This document shows, piece after piece, positions 26,801 to 40,015 of a DNA stretch of 64,000 bases. The stretch's first letter is position 1; the number at the start of each line of letters is the position of its first letter. Origin of the DNA: Tetrahymena thermophila SB210 (lineage: Eukaryota > Ciliophora > Oligohymenophorea > Hymenostomatida > Tetrahymenidae); contig NW_002476522.1 of assembly GCF_000189635.1 (NCBI RefSeq), positions 62,001 through 126,000 of the forward strand, in the 5' to 3' direction. The translations under genes and the position numbers were made by a program. A model generated the notes under the pieces. The model was not told the origin of the DNA. It saw nothing but the letters and a program-made list of their open reading frames with translations, and did not search any database.

Positions 26801-29306
26801 AGTAATAATTTTTTTAATTCATAAAATAAATTTATTTTTTTAATTTCAGTTCATAATGTCCATGCAACTCTGGGTATGTTGATATAAATAATGTTTGTAC
26901 GTAATGTCCGCCTAATTGCAAAATATGTAACAATCAACTTGTTTGTTCAGCTTGTGATTAAAATTATTATTTGACATTTTAAGAAACTTGTGTACCTTCT
27001 TGTCCTCCACTTTTTATTCCAGATGTAACGAATACTAAATGTACTTGCCGTCAGAACAGTAGTTTATAAGAGTAATAATTTTTTTAATTCATAAAATAAA
27101 TTTATATTTATAATTTCAGTTCATAATGTCCATGCAATTCTGGGTATGTTGATATAAATAATGTTTGTACGTAATGTCCGCCTAATTGCAAAATATGTAA
27201 CAATCAACTTGTTTGTTCAGCTTGTGTTTAAAATTATTATTTGACAGTTTAAGAAACTTGTGTACCTTCTTGTCCTCCACTTTTTATTCCAGATGTAACG
27301 AATACTAAATGTACTTGCCGTCAGAACAGTAATTTATAAAAGTAATAATTTTTTTAATTCGCAAAATAAATTTATTTTTTTAATTTTAGTTAATAATGTC
27401 CATGCAATTCTGGGTATGTTGATATAAATAATGTTTGTATGTAATGTACACCTAATTGTAAAGAATGTGCAAGCTAATCTGTTTGTACAGTATGTGCTTA
27501 AAATTATTATTTATCAGCTTAATAAGTTTGTGTCACTTCTTGTCCAGCAACATTTATAATTGACTCAACCTCTACAAAATGTGTTTGTGACTTAAACAAA
27601 ATACTGCAAAAGTATTAAAATTCATTTAATATAACTCAATATATAAATATTAGCTGCATTAATTTAGACATGCTCATTCAATTACAGTTTAATTTAAAAA
27701 TCATAAATTTAACTTACATTTTGTTTAAATATTTATTAATAGTGGAATTTGTTCTGATTAGTGCAACTCAAACAATTGCTAAACTTGTGATAAAAATAAC
27801 AATAAAATATGCACTGTCTGCAATCCAGGATTTGATTTGTATGGATAGACATGTCAATAAGTTTATTTAAATTATGATTCACAAATTTTCTCCTCTAATA
27901 AGATTGAGTAAATTCATCAATAAACATAAGTAATGTCTGAAGGAGCTTTATATAGCTCAATATTGTAAAATTTTTTATAAAATTTTATATCCTCTTCTTG
28001 CTTTTCAATAGTTTAAAATTCAATAAATGTTTAAAAATTTATTTTTATATTATTGATTGATACCAATTTACCTTAGCAAATTTATAGTTTGTTATAACCC
28101 TTGAAAGGTAAAATAATTAATTGAGCATACAACACATTTTTAATCATATAATTTTTACTATTAGAAAAAACACCATCTCAATAAATGAAGTTTTTAAATT
28201 TATTCTAAGGTCTTGCTCATGAGAGTTAAATTAAGTATTTCTCTGCCAGATTTCAATCCGCTGATATAGCTTCTTATATCTTATTAACTAATGGATCAGG
28301 AATAATCTTATTTATTATTCTTATCATCATCATGGCTCTTTCTTTTATTTTAATTCAAAAAGTCAAAAACAAAAATGTTTAAAAAATATGTAAAAAGGCT
28401 TATGAAATACTAATTTGTTCTTTAATAATTTAATACATACAGATTAGTGTCTTTATTTTAGTAATTGGAATTAATTCCCAATTGATTTACTATATCAATG
28501 GTTTATCTGCTTTTGAGTTAGGTGTAGAAATTACTTTTTTAATAATATCAATTGTAATTACAGCAGTAACTTATTAACAAATATATTTCTATCTCAACAG
28601 CAAATCCTTTTAAAGCAGCAATAAAATTTTCTGTGAGATAACTAAATAAAAAATTGAAAACAATACTCTTAAAACTTCTAAAGTTAGTAAAAATTTTATT
28701 TTAATATATTTAATAACTGAAATACTTATTATACCTACCTGTTTTATATAATTGAGCTAAAATTACTTTGCTTCTTGTATAATAGCAACTACTATTTCTA
28801 TGATTTAACTAGTGCTTGTTGTGTACTCTATGCCTTTCTAATCTAAATTAACAAATGCATACTTCATAGTTAACTATATATTATGGAACTTATTTTATAT
28901 TTTTTTACTAATTTTGGTAATGTATTGCTAAAAAACGGATATTATAGAATATAAAGATAGTATAGATATAATTAGCTACATATTTATAATAACTATCCTA
29001 ACAATACTAATTGAATAACCTGTTTATTTTCTTCTGTTAACAATAACTAAACTATATCGTTATTTCAATAAAAAATCTAAAATAAATCAGGAATAGGAGT
29101 TAGAATATTTAAAGCAAAAACCTTAATCTTCATTAGATTTATAAAAAAAATTCCTTATTTACCCTAAGTAACATTTAAACCAAATGGTAAAAGAATCTTT
29201 TAGTTAGTTAGAAGTAAAATATTCCAATAAATTTGATCTTTTGGCCTTGAAAAAAATATGGATTAAAAGTGGTAATTAAAATTAATAAATTTATAACAAC
29301 ATTTGA
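23857..29306 (+). CDS. Family 1 copy C: Cys-rich polytopic membrane protein with an expanded module array
   Basis: The signal peptide starts MKINYLFATFMIELLVITKG and the first exon ends ...IIFIE, as in the other copies. It has about eight Cys modules: module 1, module 3 (exon 26040-26261, 222 nt), five modules in an exact 270-bp array (exons starting 26310, 26580, 26850, 27120 and 27390, each 222 nt) and the terminal module (from about 27743). The C-terminal exon (from about 28165) encodes the family membrane segments and ends at TGA 29304-29306. Module 2 has been deleted, leaving a remnant at 25990-26018. All module exons share one phase, so gains and losses stay in frame. No stop was found inside the chosen exons. 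Confidence 0.83.
25990..26018 (+). pseudogene. Truncated module 2 exon remnant in copy C
   Basis: An acceptor and the first codons of module 2 (Q I C T C H T T F) are present. The sequence then passes straight into the end of the following intron ('cttaaatatttatttag'), so the exon body and its donor are deleted relative to copies B and D. Splicing from module 1 directly to 26040 restores the frame (codon split AA|T). Confidence 0.7.
26310..27659 (+). repeat. Five-unit 270-bp exon/intron tandem array (Cys modules)
   Basis: The units start at 26310, 26580, 26850, 27120 and 27390, exactly 270 bp apart. Each of the first four is a 222-nt exon plus a 48-nt intron. Each exon encodes 74 residues with about 12 cysteines (start SQCPCNSGYVDINNVC). 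The units are mosaics of two sub-types: CNNQLVCSACDQNYYLTVQE and CASQSVCTVCAQNYYLSAQQ alternate, and the second half switches independently, as expected from unequal crossing over or gene conversion. Confidence 0.93.
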
Positions 29307-30567
29307 TTAATTAATTAACTATTTATGCATTTATATTTATTCTATGTAGTCTCCAATTAAAATTCTATCCTACAGTAAATCTAATAATTAACTGAGGTTT
29401 AAGCTAATTAATGCTGTTAATATATATACCTAAATTAATTAGTAAAATCAATATTTTCTCTTAGTCCGACTAGTGTATTTTATGATTAATAATTCTTACA
29501 ATTAAAAAGTATTTTAGGACACAAAATAAATTTAAAATTTAGAAAAGTAAGAATTTATTTAAAATAATAGAATTTCAAATTAAATAATATCCGATAATTT
29601 TAAAGAAATATTTTTTTTAATAATAAAATGCTTTATTTTAAATTTTTATTATTGATGTATTGAATACAAAATTAAATATCTATTAAAATAAATTTAAAAA
29701 ATCAAAAATTTCTTAATTAATTTTAAATATTTAGGATGATTTGATTTTGATTTAAGAAATTATAGATTTTTAAAATCGATTCTTTTATTTTTATTCTTTT
29801 TAATATTCATACAAACACTTTTTTTTATACCCTCCCTTAACAAACTACTTCGACTACCAACTACTTTATATAAAATGATATTTTAAATTTAATTACATTT
29901 TATAGTTCAAATAAATATTTATTATGTTCTTCTAATTGTTTAAAATTAATTAATTTATCTGATAAATAATATAACAAATTAATTTAAAATTTTATAATAG
30001 CATTTTATTTAATAATATAGTAATATTTTACTTTTAATTACATTTTAAAAAAAAATAAATATTTATTATGAATTAATTGAGTAATTTAATTTAATGATTT
30101 GATTTAATATTCTGATTTGATATACTTATTAATAAGATAATAAAAATAGATAAAAATAATATAATAGAATTTAATTTAATAATTTGATTTTAATTAATTT
30201 GATATAAAGAAAATAATTATTAAACCAGTAAATTAATTAAAAATCATAAACAGTAAAAAAAAGGAAATTATAATTTAAAAATTAAGCATTTAAATCTAAA
30301 ATAAAATATTTGATTAAATTCAAAAAATTTGCTTTTTAGACACAATTCAATTTTTACAAAAGAAATATTTAGTTAGAATGTTATTCGTTGCTACTCAATT
30401 TTGCTTCATACTTAATCAAGATATCTATAATATTAAATTTATGTGTTATAATAAACATATTTTTTAAAATAGAAATTTGATTTATTAGTCTATAATTAAT
30501 TAATTAAACAAATAAATAATATTCTTCTCACAAATAAGTAAACTGATATTTTAACATTCGTTTCACC
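29307..30567. other. Downstream flank of copy C, then AT-rich spacer
   Basis: Bases 29307 to about 29720 resemble the flank after copy D (47045 to about 47440). The remainder, up to the ATG at 30568, is AT-rich and not matched elsewhere in the window. No gene seen. Confidence 0.5.
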
Positions 30568-31686
30568 ATGGCTGAAGATGATAAATAGAAAGATCTAATG
30601 AAATTTATAGAGAATTAGGATCTTATTGAATATTACAAAACTTGCCTTACCAAAACCTAGAGAGATAAAGTGAAAAGAGTTTACAAAAAAGCAATTTAAC
30701 TAGATGGGAAAGATAAAGAATTATATTATAAGCAAAGAAATTAAGCAAAAAAGATTATCCTAGATTTTAAAAATGCAAAACACCCCTAATCTCCACAATA
30801 ACCCATATAATAGCCAGCTAATAAATCAACTTAAGGAGGTATAAAGGGTAATACAATACAGAAAGATGATATATCTAAAACTGATGAGGCAAAAGATGAT
30901 GATATCTCAAGAACTGAAAATGTAGAATAACGTATTAGAAAGCTTGCAGCTGAAGAAAGAGAATAAAAAACTAATAGGAAATAGGAGGATTAAAGTTTTT
31001 AATAATTGATCACTAACAAAGAAAGTAATAAAGATGATTATGAATTTTTATCAAAGACTTTAAAAGAAATGGCTGAGAAAATGTCAAGTGGTTTTAATAG
31101 TCTTAACGACAAAATATTATAGTTATAATGTGATGTTTTAAGTAAAGATTATATAATTGAAGACTTAAAAGTACAAAATGCTGATTAAAAGAAACAGATT
31201 CACCACTTAGAAACCAAAATTGTATATTTGTAAGAAAAAACTGCTGATTAAGATAAACAGATTCGCAATCTAGTAATGTTAAATCGTTCAGAAATAATTA
31301 ACAGAGAATTTTATTAGTAAGAATGTGAAAAATATCTTGCAAAGATTCATAGAGCTCAGATTACCACTGTGCTGTATAGTTAATTGGCTAAACGCTTGGA
31401 ATGTTCTGTTGATGAATTAAAATCTATAAACGATCAAAATAAGTTGAATCTAATGCACAATATAATTTCAAAATAGTTTAATTTAACTAATTATTAATGG
31501 GATATGATTAGAGAAAAAAAAATAAAACGCAATCAAGAATTTCATCCTACTGATGATGAAATTATTATTAATAGTAAAATTACTTTAAAGAATATTATTC
31601 CTGGAGATGAAGATGCAAAAATCTAAGCATATGAAAAAGCATTAGAATGGATTAAAAATGGATAAATTGAAATCCAATTTGATTGA
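30568..31686 (+). CDS. Intronless coiled-coil protein, hypothetical (372 aa to first TGA)
   Basis: One uninterrupted reading frame with many TAA/TAG glutamine codons starts at ATG 30568 (MAEDDKQKDLMKFIENQDL) and meets TGA at 31684-31686. The N-terminal third is charged. A Pro/Gln-rich stretch follows (HPQSPQQPIQQPANKSTQ), then an acidic/serine segment, then a predicted coiled coil at about residues 190-270 with heptad-like Leu/Ile spacing (KKQIHHLETKIVYLQEK). There is no signal peptide, membrane segment or recognised family, so it is probably a soluble intracellular protein. It is intronless, unlike its intron-rich neighbours, and sits where copy C and family 2 copy 2 were separated. A retrocopy or an element-borne ORF is therefore possible. 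Confidence 0.6.
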
Positions 31687-31947
31687 AGGTAAATTCTTAC
31701 TTAAATCATCAATGCTTCTTTAATATATAATAAATATTTTTTATAATCTTAGTTTAAGAATGATACTTCTCAATTGACTGCTTAATTCTGTGTAAAGACA
31801 CGCAAAATGGATTCTTAATCACATTTCTAAGAATGTTCAGATTACTCGAAAACTTTAATGTTTAAAAAAATAAATTAATTGTAAACCTTTTAATATTATT
31901 TTATTATAGTTCAGTATGTGATTTCATGCACTCATTTATATATATGA
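31687..31947 (+). other. Coding-like continuation of the coiled-coil ORF after an in-frame TGA
   Basis: The same frame stays open for 86 codons after the TGA at 31684-31686, up to a second TGA at 31945-31947. The first part looks like protein (RQILTQIINASLIYNKYFLQ, then FCVKTRKMDSQSHFQECSDY) and uses TAA/TAG as Gln. No GT donor lies close before the TGA, so an intron does not remove it. Either the gene has a nonsense mutation, or the TGA is read through, or the resemblance is chance. Confidence 0.45.
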
Positions 31948-34900
31948 TCCTCTTTTATTTTATTTCTTTGATATCACCTGCTACATCCACAAATTTAATT
32001 TTCTATGAATTCATAGTATTCTTTTGCAACCTTTGCTAATCTGCAAATTCCATATTAACCCAAGAATTCAACTAAAAATCCTATTAATAATCCTACTCCT
32101 TATTTGTATCTAATTTCCTATTTTATATTTATTATTCAATTTTTAACAGTCTTTTGATCGTTTTATTAATATAATATCTTTAATTAAAAGAAATAATTTA
32201 TTTAAATTTTAAATATATTTTTAGTCAAAATTAAAGTCTTTTTAAAATGTTTTGCCTACAAGTTAAATAAATTATCATTTTACTTTTTTGTAAAAGATTA
32301 TTATCAAATATTATTTATATCTTTTAATTATAATTTCCAATTTATAAATTGTTAATCTAATTAAATCATTATAACAAATAAAATAAAAGTTAAATAATAA
32401 TTTATGTATTTATTTACATTTTGATAAGTAGTTACTCAATCAAATATCATTTTTATGTATATGATATTTTATTAAATATGTAATAATTTATTAATAAATC
32501 ACATAATTATTATCTTTTTATTATCTTTTAATTAAATCAATTTATCATTTTAAAATATTATCAGTTAAATGCATTCTTATTGATATGATTTTTGTTAAAA
32601 TAAATAACTATTTAAAATTAATATTTTTTTATTCTATGTAATTTTTATTTAATATTATGATTTAATCAGTTTAATATATTTTTAATAACTTAACAATTAT
32701 CAATTTATTATTTAAATTATTATCATTAATTATCAAAAATAAATAATTTTTAATATAGTATTTAATTTATTAAATTATTGTTTAATATTTGTGTAATAAT
32801 TAATTTATTAAATTATTAAATATTTTCATTAGCTAATTAGTATTAACATTATTATCAATTATCAAATTTAATAAATGTTTAAAAATAAATAATTTCTACT
32901 CTTTCATTAAATTAATCATTATTTGATTTATCTTTTTAAATTATAATCATTTATTAAATTAATAAATATTTAATTAGTTATTTAGTAGTAAAAAATTTAT
33001 TGTTTAATATTTGTGTTATTATTAATTTATTAAATTAATATATATTTAATTAATTATTTAGTAGTAAGAATATTATTAATTATCAAATTTAATAAATGTT
33101 TAATTAGTTATTTAGTATTAACATTATTAACAATTATCAAATTTAATAAATATTTAAAATAAATATTTTCTACTCTTTAATTAAATTAATCATTATTTGA
33201 TTTATCTTTTTAAATTATAATCATTTATCAAATTATTAAATATTTTAATTAGTTATTTAGTATTAACATTATTATCAATTATTAAATTTAATAAATGTTT
33301 AAAATAAATAATTTTAAATATTGTATTTTAATTTAATGTTAAATGTTTGCATAAATCATTTATTTAATAATTATAAAATAATCTTAATATTAATTGTATT
33401 TATCAATTATAATTATAAATAATAATAAAATAAAAAACAGTTAAATCTTATTATTTATTTTTATCATTTTATTAATTAAATCAAGGTGCACAGTTTCGTG
33501 CACTTATAATTTTATTTACAATTTTAATTATTTTTACATTTATCAAATAAAATTCTTATAATAGAATATTAAATAATTAAATATAAAATCATAATAATAA
33601 TAACAAAATATTTATCTCGGATCGCACTTCGACTAATAAATAATGATTTAATTTATTAAACATTTATTAATTTTATTAAAATATTATGTTATTTATCAAT
33701 TTATTAATTTAATAAACATTTAACAATTTATTAATTTTATCATAATTAGTTCTACTATTTTCTTTATTTTTTTATTAAAATTAAATTATTTAGTTGAAAT
33801 GAATTAAGGTAGCTAATAAGTATTTAATTATATATTTGAAACTATTGATTTAATTGTTTTTTAATTTTCTATTTTAGATCTTATTAGAATTACAATTAGT
33901 GTAATATATTCAATTTGTTTTTAGATTATTCTAGCTTTATTCTTATTGAATTATTTGATATGGGTTTGTTTATAATTCTTTAAATATATGTAATTTAAAT
34001 CTAAATTTAAAAGTAAAATATTTGCTATTTTATTTCAAATAGGAAATGAGCCTATAAATAAATAATATTTTTTTTAATTTTGTATTTCAAAAATATTCAA
34101 CATATGATAGTAGGTTTATTATTTAAAATATAAAAATATATCTAAATCTAAATTTAAAAGTAAAAAATCTGCTAATTAAATATAAAGCTTATGAATATTA
34201 TCAAATTGCTATAGAATAAAAAAATATTTATCTAATAATGCAAATGAATTGGTATTTATCCATTTATTTTAGTTAAAACAATAATTAAAATATATTTTAT
34301 CTATTATCAATATCTTTTGACGCAAATTTTAAGGTATCATACTTTCTACCTCATAATCAAATGAAACACTAAAAGAATTCTTAAGCTTAATCTGTTATAC
34401 TATCTTTTACCTCTAAAAATGGTAAGTAGGATTGAAGATTTGTAGGAAACTAAAAAAATATTAATTTATTTACCTTCTAATTCATTTACATAAAAATACA
34501 ATAATGAATGACTGCAATTTTTAATTAATGTTCTTTATAAGCAAGTGAATTTTAATAATTATCTATTTGAAACTAATTCTATTGTTTGTTAAGGAGAAAG
34601 ATAAAAAAGCAAATAAGAATAATCATTTTGGAAATCATAAAAACTAATATAAATTTATTTTGATAAATAAAAGCCATCCAAATTACTAACTAATTTTTAA
34701 ATAAATACAAAGAACTGTTTGAAATCTTTTAACATCTTATGGATGGTAATAAAAATATTGATCTCTAAGAATTAATTAATTTTTGTGTAAAGTGTAAATC
34801 TAAGATGAAAATCATTTGCATTTAAATAAAAAACTTCAAAAAGATATGTTATTAAATACAAATTAGTTATCTATTAAGTTTTATAGCTTAAAATATTAAT

Positions 34901-35204
34901 AATACAGAATTTATATTTGCCGACAAAAATTATAAAATTAGCGTCCGAAAAAAATGAAAAACATTAATTAAATCTTAATCTTTACTAATTTACCACAAAA
35001 TTAAAATTTAGAAGATTTATGGAAAATAAATAAATAAATAATAGAAAGTTAAAAGTACATCAAAAGATATTCAATTTTACTTAAATATTTTCTTCTGAAT
35101 AAATGAATAAATAATCATTTTATAAATAGAGCAATATTTTTTTCTGATAAATATAATTTAATCATAAAACCATTTTTTGAATTTATAATTTTATTTTAAT
35201 AAGC
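31948..35204. other. Very AT-rich gene-free stretch, then family 2 upstream spacer
   Basis: From 31948 to about 33740 the sequence is almost entirely A and T, with stops in most frames and no recognisable exon. It includes imperfect tandem repeats at about 32830-33330. A slightly GC-richer island occurs at about 33480-33510 and 33615-33632. From about 33745 it matches the spacer before family 2 copy 1 (15751 onward). Confidence 0.6.
32835..33310. repeat. Imperfect AT-rich direct repeats, spacing about 273 bp
   Basis: A block beginning 'ttagtattaacattatta' recurs three times (about 32837, 33115 and 33253). A following block beginning 'ctactcttt' recurs at 32897 and 33170, 273 bp apart. Both blocks are nearly pure A/T. 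They look like local tandem duplication of non-coding DNA. Confidence 0.65.
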
Positions 35205-35304
35205 AGGGGTATGGTTGATTCTGTTACATTATGATTGAATATTAAAAATTAAGAGAGAGGTTTGAATAAAATTATTGGCTGTAACAAAATCAACAGAGAC
35301 CCCT
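35205..35304. repeat. Inverted-repeat element upstream of family 2 copy 2
   Basis: This is the counterpart of the element at 17204-17304. The left arm is 35205-35228 and the right arm 35280-35304. They share GTTGATT.TGTTACA and the terminal AGGGGT, with more mismatches than copy 1. The element ends about 148 bp before the start codon, nearly the same distance as in copy 1. Confidence 0.8.
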
Positions 35305-35452
35305 ATTTTAAAATCATTTAAAGCTATTTTGATTTGCTTTTTGAAGAACACTAATCTTTGACCTAATAAAAGAGAGATAGTAGCTATTTTATTAATTAAT
35401 TAAAAGATATTTAATTTTTTGAAATTTTGAGGAGAAAATAAGTAATAGGTAA

Positions 35453-38400
35453 ATGTTAAATATCTTAATTATAACTTTTGTTATTACAGAATTTTGGAAA
35501 ACTTCATTTTGTTTAGAAAAATTTCCTATTATTAGTGATTGCGCAAAATACATCGAAGTAATTTATTTAGCCTTTTAATATAGTAAAACCATGTTTGAGT
35601 TGAAATTCACTTTCTCTTTTTATCTAGCAAGTTAGAAAATAAATATCTTTATACCAAAATAATAAAATGGAAATAATGATTTTAATTATTTTTAAAGTTA
35701 ATAAACTAACATTGTTTCATCTAAAAATAGGATTAAAATGCAATATTTTATAATGATAAAAATTCTAACACTTTTAAGATCAGTATTTTAGATATAAATG
35801 GATAGTTATCTTCAACCTATACTCTAAACAGTTTTTCATATGATTGTTCTAAATTATCCTTTTTCTTTACTGCTGAAGTATAAATTCTAAATTTTATATT
35901 TAAAACTTAGTTTATTTTTATAAAGCAATAGAATATTATATACTTGACTCAATATGGAGCACCTGATTATTATCTCATCGATTTTTCATTAATGCAACAA
36001 AATTCTCCAAGCTTTTTAACTCAAAAAAAATATGCTACTTTTCCATTTACTTCTATCAATTTAGGTTTTATAGTTTTCAAGACAGTAATATTATATATAT
36101 TTCATACTCTTATTTCTTTTCATTTTTATAATTATTTTTTCTTTCAAAATATTAAATGGTAACAATACGAACAAACAAAATTAATATTTTTTTAATTTTT
36201 AAATTGGTAGTATGATATTTATTACTTGGTCTTTGCAAAGGAAACAAGCAAACTAGTCTATTCTTTCATATATCTTATTTGCGAGTCTTCATTTGATAAA
36301 CTTTTTACTTCAAAAAATATCATCTAAGCTAAATAATAAATGGATTTTAACTATTTTTTTTAAAAACCAATATACTTTTAAAAATTTGGCTGGCTCTTTA
36401 TAGTTAGTGTAATTTCTTTAATATTTAAACTAAAATAAAAATACTTCTTTTACTAGGAAAAATACTCTATTTACTATTAAGATGACTAGAGATCAATATT
36501 AAAGTTATCTGTAGATACTCATGAATAAAAGTTCATAATGAAAATAGATTAAATTACTGATACAAATAAAAAGATTTTTGTGATTGAAATTAAGAGCGTA
36601 AAATTATTTAGATTAGATAGATAACAAATTTCAAGTTTTTTAAACTTTTTTAATGTTGTTATAAATAAAAATAAATATGTTAAAATAAAATAATTTATTT
36701 AATTATTAATTAAAAAATTATAGAAATCAATAATTGCTTTTTATACTAATAAGATGAATTTTTATTCAGCAGAAGATTTAGTGTATATAGATACCTTTGG
36801 AGATTCAATAAGTATATGTTATCTTCATATCAACTATTTTTAGGTAAATTAATTTTCGAGAATATTAAATAATAAAATAAAATATAAAATAAGAATAATA
36901 TTTTCACTGACAATAATAACTATGAGCTACAATATGATTTATAGAAAAATAAAATATAAGTAATACATTCTACAGATACTACTCCTTATTATTAACTCAA
37001 CTGGTCTAGTGTAAAATTATTTTTCATTTAAATTAATTAATTAATTTAATAAAATAAAATACTAGGTTGGATTTACATAATATCTTTCTAATTATTAAAC
37101 AAAAAATAATGAAATTACTAACTTACAAATAATATATAATATATTACCAGGATGTCAAAATATTGATAAGGCTACAGGCTACTGCTCATAATGCAGCCCA
37201 AATTATTTTTTATAAAATAAATGGTGTGTAATATAATGTAATGAAGGCTACTACTAATCGTAAGCTTATTAATTTTTTAGTGGGGGTGAAGGAAAAAAGT
37301 TGATATTTTTCAGTCACTAATTTTATTAGTTATCAAAGAGTGACAACTTTTTTAAAAAAAAATTTCCTCTATTTTACCTCCACCTTTTAATTTGAATATA
37401 ATTTTGTTGTAAGCAATATTATTATTAATTCATATTTTTTTTTTGATAGTGGTAATTAATGTTTGCCTTGTGATAAAACATGCTTAACTTGTGATGGACC
37501 TTCACCTAAAAACTGTTTGAAGTGCCCATAATTTTATTATTTAGTTATAAAATCAAAGTAAGCATTTATTAATATTTAATTAAACAAGTTAATACCCTAA
37601 AAAATATTTTTAATTATAAATTTTTTAAACATTTTAGAGGAAGTAGTTGTAAACCTTGCCATGAATCTTGTAAAACTTGTAATGGACCTTCAGTTCATGA
37701 TTGTTTGACATGTTCAACATTTAATTATCTATTTTAAGAATCATCGTAAAAACATTAAGACTTCTTAATTATTTAAATTTCGTATTATTTTTAACATTTT
37801 TATTAATAATAGCGTTAGTTAGTGCCTCCCATGTGATTATTCAAAATAAACTTGTTTTGGATTATCTAATAAAGATTTTTTGTAATGTCCATAAGGCAAT
37901 TATATAATTCTTTAAGAAAAGTAACTTTATGAAACTTAACAATTATATTAATAAAATACCTTTAAAACAGATCAAAAATAATCCATATTTTTTTATCTAT
38001 AGTCAATATTACTAAACTTGCCATCCAGATTGCCTAGAATGTGATGGACCCTCTAACTCTAATTGTTTAAAATGCAAATCATAATAGTATTTAGATCAAT
38101 AAAAATGTATTAGTTGTCATTAGACTTGCTAATCTTGTAATGGACCTTCATCCAAAGATTGTTTAACGTGCCCTTCATAAAAGTATTTATTATCAGATAA
38201 CTCGTGTATTGATTGCAATTAAATAGGATAAACTTTTGTTGAATAAAAATGTATTTCTTGTGATAAAACTTGCTTAACTTGTAATGGACCATCATCTAGT
38301 GACTGCTTATCTTGCCCGCAATAAAAATATTTGTAAAAAAGCATAGATTATAACTAATCTGGATAGCCTATTAGTGTATAAAAATGTGAAACTTGTTATT

Positions 38401-40015
38401 AAACTTGCTAATCTTGTAATGGACCTTCATCCAAAGATTGTTTAACGTGCCCTTCATAAAAGTTTTTATTTTTAGATAATTCATGCATTGAATGCAATAA
38501 AAAAGGATAAAAAATTATTAGTAACAAATGTAATTGTATTGAAAATTATACATTTGTGGATGGAGAGTGCGTATAATCTCATTAAAATAATTTAGATTAT
38601 AAATCGAATGTTTTTTCTTAGCAAACCATACAATAGGTAAGGTAGAAAACCCAGACTGCATCTTCAGTTTCATTAGCTAGTACAATAGTTTTAAGCTTTA
38701 TTTAAAACTTGTTCTCTTCTTCTAGCTTTGGCATATTCATTAATGGTTTTGCTTGCTTTAAACTAAGCTACCTAACATTAGTCAATAACACTCTTCCATA
38801 ATAAATAAATTCAGCTTTAGAGGTTTTTACTGGTAAAATATTAAATTAAATAATTTTTAATTTTAAATATTAAATTTAAATAATATAGACTAGTGTCCCA
38901 ACTAAACTTTTAAAAACATAAATTTTTTATATTCCTTTATTACAGCTTCAAGTTAAGATCAATACCAAAATAACTCATACTATAAATTTGGTATTTCATT
39001 TAATATTTTAGAAACATCTGGATAAGGATTGTCTTTGTTCTTAATTTGCAGTTTCTTATTCATTCTATTTTACTTAATGCTAGAGAAAATTTAAAATAGG
39101 AAAGTTAAATCAATATTGCTAATACTGTATAATAAAATATTTTCTTGCTTTATTATTCAACATCTCTATCTTGTTATTCCAATTTTTGTGATTGGGATTA
39201 ATCAACAAATGAAATAATTCATTTTTAAATACGAAGTCAATAGTATAGGACTCAATAGTGTAGGATTATAGATAGTTTTTTTGATTATTATTATTCTAAT
39301 AATTATTTTATTATAACATTAACAATACCTTTATCTTAATAGAACCACACCTGTTTAAAAATAATTAAACTTCTAAGAAATAAATAGAGTTAAATTACAA
39401 AATGATGTTACTTTTGAATCCAAAATTAGAAGAAACTTCATGATAATTTACTAAACACTTGAGTCATTTTTAATACCTATTTGTTTTTTATAAGTAGGCT
39501 AAAATTGGATGATATGCAATATAATAACAATAATTATTTAATTGAGCTCGCTAATTATCATAATATACTTAAAACCTTTCTATTCAAAACTTACTAATGG
39601 TTACTTTATTTTAGATTCAGCTTTATGGCTAGGATTATATATTTAGTTTTTTATTTTGAACATTTATAGTTCAAAACCAGACTTTATTTCATATGCAGAA
39701 TATTTAGATTAAGTTAGCGTTAGTTTTTTAGTAACAATTTAACTGATTTTATTTGGATTAACTATTTATATGCTAACTTCAATCTTTTTATAGATATATT
39801 ATTTAATTAAGAAGAGAAAAAATTCTTTACAAAAATAAGAAGAAAGCTTGATAAATAGTAAAATAATTAGTATTCAATTCTTTCCTTAGAATTTAATTTA
39901 TAGAAGATTTACAAATTCTTTAGTTAAATTTAGAGTATTTAACTTAAAAGATTAAAAAAATATAGCAAAATTGTAAAAATTTTTTATTTCAGATTAAAAT
40001 TTTGAATTAAAATGA
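35453..40015 (+). CDS. Family 2 copy 2: furin-like repeat polytopic membrane protein
   Basis: It is homologous to family 2 copy 1 throughout, introns included. The start ATG at 35453 (MLNILIITFVI) opens a signal peptide. Conserved exons follow (for example the one containing YGAPDYYLIDFSLMQQ from about 35930). The furin-like repeats run from about 37150 to 38820, with CHQTCQSCNGPSSKDCLTCP appearing twice. The C-terminal membrane-segment exon runs from about 38893 and ends at TGA 40013-40015. An exon at about 36773-36842 differs from copy 1 in sequence and length at its 3' end. No disabling change was recognised. Function unknown; likely the same as copy 1. Confidence 0.8.
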
